A stretch of DNA of 34,232 nucleotides from Nanobdellota archaeon (GTDB taxonomy: Archaea; Nanobdellota; Nanobdellia; SCGC-AAA011-G17; GW2011-AR17), in NCBI GenBank assembly GCA_013331795.1, contig DUFP01000037.1, positions 2,177 through 36,408 of the forward strand, written 5' to 3'. How positions within the stretch are numbered: position 1 is the stretch's first letter; every line of letters begins with the position of its first letter. The notes under the pieces were generated by a model. It made no database searches and had not been told where the DNA came from. It worked only from the letters and a program-made list of their open reading frames with translations. Both the position numbers and the translations under genes were made by a program. Of this stretch, positions 29,043 through 34,232 are shown piece after piece.

Positions 29043-29761
29043 AAGCACCCTATCTACTAGACTGTTATAAAAAAGAATTTGATGCACAAGTCACAAAAGT
29101 AAAAGAAGGAGTTTTTATTACTTTAGACCAAACATATTTCTATCCAATAGGTGGAGGACAGCCATATGATACAGGAATCATCACAAGTAATGGAAAGGCC
29201 TATAAAGTAATTTTTGTCAAAAAAGAAGAAGGAGAAATCATCCATGAAATATCTGATCTTGGTATTAAAGAAGGAGATCACATTCATGGCACTATTGATT
29301 GGGATAGAAGATATATTCTCATGCGATATCATACAGCAGCACACATCCTTTCAGAAGTCATTTCAAAAGCAACAGGAGCTCTCATTACAGGAAACCAACT
29401 AGAGACAGACAAAGCACGTATAGATTTTTCTCTTGAAAATTATGACAAAGAAAAAATTTTAGAATATATTGCACAAGCAAACCAAATAATCAAAGAAGCA
29501 CATCCTATTCATTGGTCTTTGCTCCAAAGAAAAGAAGCAGAATCTATTTTAGGAGAAAAAATGACTTCTTTAGCAAAAGGCTTTTCTGAAGACATCCAAG
29601 AAGTTCGCATTGTAGATATTGAAGGATTTGGAAAAGAAGCATGCGGTGGAACACATCTAAAAAATACTTCAGAAGTAGGAGAAATTCTTTTTGTAAAAGC
29701 AGAAAATAAGGGCAAGAATAATCGAAGAATTGTCATTACTCTGGAAAAAACAGTCGTTTAA
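29039..29761 (+). CDS. alaX: AlaX alanyl-tRNA editing hydrolase (AlaX-M type)
   Basis: A 240-residue free-standing editing domain that removes Ser (or Gly) from mischarged tRNA-Ala. The N-terminal barrel shows TYFYPIGGGQPYDTG. The zinc-binding editing site has HTAAH (His98, His102) and CGGTH (Cys202, His206), all four ligands intact. The length and the GGGQ element place it with AlaX-M. It overlaps the DHH gene by ATGA. Pairing of a DHH/DHHA1 protein with AlaX is interesting because alanyl-tRNA synthetase itself carries both an editing and a DHHA1-type domain. It is followed by about 75 bases of AT-rich spacer. Confidence 0.92.
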   Translation: MKAPYLLDCYKKEFDAQVTKVKEGVFITLDQTYFYPIGGGQPYDTGIITSNGKAYKVIFVKKEEGEIIHEISDLGIKEGDHIHGTIDWDRRYILMRYHTAAHILSEVISKATGALITGNQLETDKARIDFSLENYDKEKILEYIAQANQIIKEAHPIHWSLLQRKEAESILGEKMTSLAKGFSEDIQEVRIVDIEGFGKEACGGTHLKNTSEVGEILFVKAENKGKNNRRIVITLEKTVV

Positions 29762-29837
29762 ATATTTAAAATTTATTTTATTAAAAAGTCTATAACACCC
29801 TCTAACCTAATAATACATATAAAACAAAAAGTTTTCC

Positions 29838-30641
29838 TTATAAAAATAACAACAAAACAACCAAACCTAAAAGACATCCCAAGCTCACATAAGGCATTGC
29901 AGGATAATATTTCTTCTTCTCACCTTTTGCAAAAAGAGCAAAAAGAAGAAGAGCAACACAAAGAGGAATAATATATGTTCTCCAATCGAATAAGCCTAAA
30001 TCAAAAGTATTCATTGAAACAGCAGCGAAAAGCAAAGGAAAACCAATATCCCCTCCACCGAGAATAGCAACATTCTTTTCATAAGGAATTAACAAACCAG
30101 CAAACACCTTTGCTTCTCCTTGCGACTGTGCAAGCTTTACCATATGTGCTGTCTTTCGTACAGCAATGTAATCATATACAGAAATCAAAATCAATAAAAG
30201 AGATACAGAAAACAAAGTAAGGATAGGAACAAAAATTGCAGCAAGAGCACCATAAATAAAAAGCTCTGTAAGGTTATGTACAATGGGATTTGGCTTGAAA
30301 ACCCTCCATACAGAAAAGACAACGGCAAAAACCAAGGCAACTTTTACAGAAAAGAAAACACCAAAACTAATCACTAGGGTAAAAAACACACTTACAAGGA
30401 ACCAAAGTTTCCATAAAAGAAATAATTTGAAATGCAGCAATACAAAAACAACAGCAGTTGCAATAAGCAAAACCAAAAAGAGAGAGATATAAGATGTCTC
30501 TGGATTAAGTTCAGGTCTTTCAATGCCAAGAGGCAATGCTTCTTCACTGACATTGTAATACGTATGTACCAAGAGTCCAATAACTTGTGCAAGAAGAAAA
30601 AGAACCAGAAGAAGACTAACAACCCACCATCGATGTTTCAT
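29838..30641 (-). CDS. Presenilin-like intramembrane aspartyl protease (PSH, A22 family)
   Basis: A 267-residue polytopic membrane protein of the presenilin/signal-peptide-peptidase clan, which cuts peptides within the membrane. About nine hydrophobic segments are visible. Catalytic Asp157 is in the YD motif (ISVYDYIAV) and Asp198 in the GxGD motif (ILGGGDIGFPLLF). A PAL-like motif is present as PAMPYV (247-252). All three signatures are intact. A longer start at 30716 would add 25 residues, but a TATA box (AGCTTTATTAAAGTT, 30661-30675, minus strand) 27 nt before Met 30641 favours the shorter one. The longer form would overlap the divergent ABC gene's start. Confidence 0.88.
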   Translation of the reverse strand: MKHRWWVVSLLLVLFLLAQVIGLLVHTYYNVSEEALPLGIERPELNPETSYISLFLVLLIATAVVFVLLHFKLFLLWKLWFLVSVFFTLVISFGVFFSVKVALVFAVVFSVWRVFKPNPIVHNLTELFIYGALAAIFVPILTLFSVSLLLILISVYDYIAVRKTAHMVKLAQSQGEAKVFAGLLIPYEKNVAILGGGDIGFPLLFAAVSMNTFDLGLFDWRTYIIPLCVALLLFALFAKGEKKKYYPAMPYVSLGCLLGLVVLLLFL

Positions 30642-30660
30642 AAATAATTCTAAAGCAAAG

Positions 30661-30693
30661 AACTTTAATAAAGCTTTGCAAAGATATTTAAAG
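30661..30693. promoter_or_regulatory. Divergent TATA boxes for PSH and the ABC operon
   Basis: Minus-strand AGCTTTATTAAAGTT (30661-30675) is about 27 nt from Met 30641. Plus-strand GATATTTAAAG (30683-30693) is about 28 nt from ATG 30716. Both fit leaderless starts. Confidence 0.55.
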
Positions 30694-30715
30694 AAATAAT
30701 ACTCCTTATGTCTCA

Positions 30716-31648
30716 ATGGGAAAAGAGGATTTTATTAGAATAGATAATGTCACAAAAAGATTTGGAAAGCAAATAGTTCTTAATAACCTCAGCCTTTCCA
30801 TCCCATTTACAGGAATTTTTGGCATCATGGGTCTTTCAGGCTGTGGAAAAACAACACTCCTCAATGTCATCATTGGTTTCTGGCGCCCTGACTCTGGAGC
30901 AGTGTATTACAATGGAATTAATATCCGCGAGCATCAACGAGTCATGAACCAGCTCTTTGGCTTTGCAACACAAGCAGGCTCTGTCTATCCAAAACTAACA
31001 GTAGAAGAAAATTTAGAATACTTTGGAAGACTCTACAACATGCAGCAACAAGATATAAAAAAAAGAATAGAAGAGCTCCTCAAATTAGTAGAGCTTGAAG
31101 ATTCTCGCCATGTGCTTGCAGAAGAATTATCTACAGGAATGTACAGGCGTTTAGACATTGCCTGTTCTATGATTCACAATCCAAAAATTCTTATTTTAGA
31201 CGAGCCAACAGGAAACCTTGATCCAGTATTAAGAAAAAAACTCATGGCTCTCATTAAAAGAATCGATGATAATGGAACAAAAGTCATCATAACCTCACAT
31301 TTACTTGGAGAAATAGAAAAAATCTGTGATACCCTCGCAATTATTCATCATGGAAAAATCCTAGAGATGGGAAGCCCAGATGAACTCAAAGATAAATATA
31401 CAAAAGATCAAGTCATAAAAATAGAAACAAAGAAAAAAACCTATGAAAACCTTATTCCCTATCTGAAAAGAGCAGGAGCAAAAAATATTTTCCAAAAAGA
31501 AAGGTATATGTATATTTACACCAGAGATCCTGAAAAAATTCTTATTACTATTTTATCCTATGTAAAATCAAAAGGAGATGAACTCCTTAACGTTGAAGTA
31601 AGCAAACCTTCTATTGAAGAAGTCTTTGAGGCGGCAACAAGAAAATGA
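30716..31648 (+). CDS. ABC transporter ATP-binding protein
   Basis: A 310-residue ATPase of an ABC-2-type exporter. Walker A GLSGCGKTTLLN, Q-loop region FATQAGSVYPKLT, signature LSTGMYRRLDI (a variant of LSGGQ), Walker B ILILDEPTGNLDP and H-loop TSHLLGEIE are all present in residues 1-220. The C-terminal extension of about 90 residues (IKIETKKKTYENL...) is typical of DrrA/CcmA-like subunits. The gene overlaps the permease by ATGA. Substrate unknown: lipid, drug or surface polymer export are possible. Confidence 0.93.
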   Translation: MGKEDFIRIDNVTKRFGKQIVLNNLSLSIPFTGIFGIMGLSGCGKTTLLNVIIGFWRPDSGAVYYNGINIREHQRVMNQLFGFATQAGSVYPKLTVEENLEYFGRLYNMQQQDIKKRIEELLKLVELEDSRHVLAEELSTGMYRRLDIACSMIHNPKILILDEPTGNLDPVLRKKLMALIKRIDDNGTKVIITSHLLGEIEKICDTLAIIHHGKILEMGSPDELKDKYTKDQVIKIETKKKTYENLIPYLKRAGAKNIFQKERYMYIYTRDPEKILITILSYVKSKGDELLNVEVSKPSIEEVFEAATRK

Positions 31649-33312
31649 TGGGTTTTATCAGAAGAGTCATAGAAAAAAAAGAGAAAATAACACCCTTAAA
31701 GCTGCCAACACAGCAAACAAGCCCTGATCTCTTTGTAGAAAGAGCTCCTATAAATCCATTCATAAAACTCTTTTATGCAGTAACAAAAAACATAAAACTG
31801 CTTATTCGTTCAAAAGTTTCTGCACTCATTTTTATTTTTGGTCCGCTTCTTATTATTACTCTGGTTGCTCTAGCCTTCAACACCTCTACATTATTTGATT
31901 TAAACATTGCAGCCTATTCCGAATCCTACTCCACACTCTCTGATTCCATAATAATAAATCTTTCTGACAGCCAATATAACATTCTCAAAATGGACTCGGA
32001 ACTAGAATGTATTGATGCAGTAAAATCCAGCGACTTTCAAGTATGTGTTATTTTCCCGGCAAATATGGTCTTAGACAATAGTGCAAATAATATGGTAAAG
32101 ATTTATGTAGACAATTCTCGTTTAAATGTTGCAAACCTCATTGCAAGCCAAATTAGCACAAAAGTCTCTATAGAAGCATCTCAACTCAGTTCAGAAATTA
32201 TCACACAAATATTAACAGTACTAGATAGTACAAATACAAAAACAATACAAACACAAGCAAACATTGAATCAATCATTACAAACAATGGTGAAGCACAAAC
32301 TGGAGCAACAACGCTTGCATCAGATCTCGCTGCAATAGACTTTACCCATGCAAGTCTTGATACCACAACCTTAGATACAACAATAAACTCCCTCAAAAGT
32401 TCCTATAATATTTCAACCGCAGATATCACCAATCTCAACAGTCTTATCGATAGCCTAGAAACAAGTTATACAAGTCTTGGAGCAAAGCTAGATGCAAGCA
32501 AAGCATCAGTAAGCACAGCAACAACAAGCGCTTCTGGTCTCAATGCAAAACTCAACACAGAAAAAACAAATCTCGAAGCAGCATCTACAAATCTTCAGGA
32601 AATTTCCGACAAAATAAAATCAATTAAAATTACCAATGTTGCAAGTATTGTCTCTCCTGTAAAAACAAGCATTGAGCCTATTAGCTCTCTAAACTCCTAT
32701 CTCCTCTATATCCTTCCCACAATTCTGGTATTATTGATTATGCTTGTAGCTCTTCTCATGAGCTCTGCAAGCATCATCACAGAAAAAGAATCACGTGCAT
32801 ACTTTAGAAATTTTATAACTCCAACGAATGAATTCCTATTCATGGCAGGTGAATTTATGAGTAATTTTATTATTCTTGCATTTCAGATTACTATTCTTTT
32901 AGCTGTGATTTACTATTTTTTCAGCAGCACACTAAGTATACAAACATTCTTTCTTGCAGGTTTTGCCCTTCTTGTGCTAGGCTCATTTTTCATCCTCCTA
33001 GGAATGCTCTTTGGCTATCTTTTCAATACAAAGCAAACAGTTACCCTTGCAGCAATTTCTGCAGCGATGATTATGCTCTTTTTCTCTAATACTATCCTCC
33101 CTCTAGAAACTCTCTCCCTCTACACCAGAAATATAGTACAATTTAACCCCTTTATTATCGGGGAGACCATGCTCAAAAAGATCCTCCTCTTCAATTCAAG
33201 TATAGGAAGCATTGCAGAACCTATATATACCCTTATTATTTACAGTGGAGTGCTCCTCGTGGCAGCAATTATAGCAAGAGTCATATCAAAGAGATACCTC
33301 AATACAGGTTAG
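31645..33312 (+). CDS. ABC-2-type permease with large extracellular coiled-coil domain
   Basis: A 555-residue membrane subunit paired with the ATPase by ATGA overlap. The first membrane helix is about 57-78 (VSALIFIFGPLLIITLVALA). About 270 extracellular residues follow, including a Ser/Thr/Asn-rich helical section with heptad repeats (about 180-335). Five more helices occur between about 352 and 548 (LLYILPTILVLLIMLVALLM; FIILAFQITILLAVIYYFFS). This topology matches the YhgE/Pip or ABC-2 group with a long loop between helices 1 and 2. The loop probably contacts substrate or the cell envelope. The first 50 residues are cytosolic and basic. A TTTTACTA inverted repeat follows the stop. Confidence 0.88.
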   Translation: MMGFIRRVIEKKEKITPLKLPTQQTSPDLFVERAPINPFIKLFYAVTKNIKLLIRSKVSALIFIFGPLLIITLVALAFNTSTLFDLNIAAYSESYSTLSDSIIINLSDSQYNILKMDSELECIDAVKSSDFQVCVIFPANMVLDNSANNMVKIYVDNSRLNVANLIASQISTKVSIEASQLSSEIITQILTVLDSTNTKTIQTQANIESIITNNGEAQTGATTLASDLAAIDFTHASLDTTTLDTTINSLKSSYNISTADITNLNSLIDSLETSYTSLGAKLDASKASVSTATTSASGLNAKLNTEKTNLEAASTNLQEISDKIKSIKITNVASIVSPVKTSIEPISSLNSYLLYILPTILVLLIMLVALLMSSASIITEKESRAYFRNFITPTNEFLFMAGEFMSNFIILAFQITILLAVIYYFFSSTLSIQTFFLAGFALLVLGSFFILLGMLFGYLFNTKQTVTLAAISAAMIMLFFSNTILPLETLSLYTRNIVQFNPFIIGETMLKKILLFNSSIGSIAEPIYTLIIYSGVLLVAAIIARVISKRYLNTG

Positions 33313-33336
33313 TTTTACTACTCTACCTTAGTAAAA
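33313..33336. promoter_or_regulatory. Inverted repeat upstream of the TrmB-type regulator
   Basis: TTTTACTA (33313-33320) and TAGTAAAA (33329-33336) are perfect 8-bp arms around an 8-nt spacer, nine bases before the TATA box (GATTTATAAATG, 33345-33356). The position suits an operator bound by the downstream regulator. It could also act on the 3' end of the permease transcript. Confidence 0.5.
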
Positions 33337-33393
33337 AACAGAAAGATTTATAAATGATATCTATTTTCTAGTATCTAGGTGAAAGGAGTAAAA

Positions 33394-34197
33394 ATGATAG
33401 TAAATGAGGAATTTTTAAAAAAATTAAGATCACATTTCGAATTAAATATTTATGAAGTTAAAGTTTGGACAGCATTGCTCTCTCGTGGAGTTGCTGCAGC
33501 AGGAGAATTAGCAGATATTTCTGGTGTTCCAAGATCTAGATCCTACGATGTTCTAGAAAACTTAGAAAAGAAAGGGTTCATTATAATGAAACTCGGAAAA
33601 CCAATTAAATATATTGCAGTAAAACCAGAAGAAATTCTCAAAAGAATTAGAAAAAAAGTCCAAGAAGATGCAGATCGTCAATTATCCATGCTAGAAAAAG
33701 TAAATGATACAGATATTTATAGAGAAATTGAACTGCTCTACAAGCAAGGAATTGACAAAGTAGAACCCTCTGAACTCTCTGGAGTACTCAAAGGAAGAAA
33801 AAACATCTACGATCACATTAAAACACTAATTGCAAATGCAGAAAAATCTGTATGCATTATGACTACAGAAAAAGGTCTTGTACGAAAAGTAGACCTTCTC
33901 AAATCTGTGATCAAAAAAGCAAAAGCAAGCGGTGTAAAGATTAAAGTGGTTGCACCTGTCAAAGAACTTTCTTTCATTCCAAAAGAAGTTCGTGATGCAG
34001 TAGAGCTAAGAGCTTCTGATGAAAATACCAAAGCAAGATTTATTTTGGTAGATGGAAAAGAGCTACTTTTTATGCTTGCAGATGACCAAGATGTACATGA
34101 AGCATACGACATGGGAATCTGGGTAAAAACTCCCTACTTTACACAGGCATTAAGTCAAATGTTTGAGCTTGGTTGGAAAGGCCTAAAAAGAATGTAA
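33394..34197 (+). CDS. TrmB-family transcriptional regulator
   Basis: A 267-residue archaeal regulator. The N-terminal winged helix (residues about 1-75) reads LNIYEVKVWTALLSRGVAAA, then GELADISGVPRSRSYDVLEN, LEKKGFIIMK, the TrmB hallmark. A coiled-coil linker follows at about 85-115, then a C-terminal PLD-like effector-binding region (ESVCIMTTE-like strand, SVIKKAKASGVKIKVVAPVK). The start at 33394 is chosen because GGAG (33385-33388) sits about 5 nt before it. A GTG at 33379 upstream overlaps that site. It follows the ABC exporter gene with its own promoter, so it may regulate the exporter or itself. The window ends 35 bases after its stop, in T-rich DNA. Confidence 0.88.
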   Translation: MIVNEEFLKKLRSHFELNIYEVKVWTALLSRGVAAAGELADISGVPRSRSYDVLENLEKKGFIIMKLGKPIKYIAVKPEEILKRIRKKVQEDADRQLSMLEKVNDTDIYREIELLYKQGIDKVEPSELSGVLKGRKNIYDHIKTLIANAEKSVCIMTTEKGLVRKVDLLKSVIKKAKASGVKIKVVAPVKELSFIPKEVRDAVELRASDENTKARFILVDGKELLFMLADDQDVHEAYDMGIWVKTPYFTQALSQMFELGWKGLKRM

Positions 34198-34232
34198 CTT
34201 TTCTTTTGTAAGGCTTGTCCGGAATGGCTCCT

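Overview
The window looks archaeal, most likely a DPANN-type lineage (Woesearchaeota/Pacearchaeota-like). That lineage is an inference. The archaeal signs are a group II chaperonin, a threonine proteasome beta subunit, the termination nuclease aCPSF1/FttA, ribosomal protein L15e, a class I CCA-adding enzyme, AlaX, an Nre repair protein and a TrmB-family regulator. The DNA is AT-rich. Many genes have a TATA box centred about 25-30 nt before the start codon, as in leaderless transcription. Co-directional genes often overlap by ATGA or TAATG. I used these TATA distances to revise several starts.

Layout. 1-1931: 3' part of a thermosome gene and an unknown partner. 2064-3902: a tightly overlapping five-gene operon holding a secretion-ATPase-like protein cut off before its motor domain, two small membrane proteins and a 31-residue Cys/His protein. 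4021-5218: two unknown genes, convergent. About 5273-9273: an accessory island with GC-rich repeats in AT-rich DNA, a RelE-like toxin gene broken by one stop codon, an antitoxin-like gene, an unknown membrane protein, and a tyrosine integrase whose 5' end faces the 3' end of tRNA-Gly(GCC). 9274-9523: two tRNA-Gly genes. 9600-11617: RNA m5C methyltransferase and an MFS carrier, convergent. 11653-12651: an HTH-nucleotidyltransferase/HEPN pair with four operator-like boxes. 12653-16325: CCA enzyme, an M23-type peptidase, an unknown protein, and the proteasome beta subunit. 16355-18256: FttA. 18248-21359: three tandem paralogous HTH proteins. 21452-21540: a candidate structured RNA with its own TATA box. 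21567-22808: Nre. 22851-24627: chorismate mutase diverging from a U32-family enzyme plus ferredoxin. 24624-26409: small HTH protein, L15e, unknown genes. 26482-29761: surface protein, DHH phosphoesterase, AlaX. 29838-34197: presenilin-like protease, a two-gene ABC exporter, and a TrmB-type regulator.

The best candidates for undescribed biology are: (1) a chorismate mutase sharing one palindromic TATA box with a TrhP-like U32 enzyme and a ferredoxin, which resembles a self-contained prephenate-linked RNA hydroxylation module; (2) the structured RNA at 21452-21531; (3) the family of tandem HTH-repeat proteins next to it; (4) the four-box operator in front of the MNT/HEPN pair.
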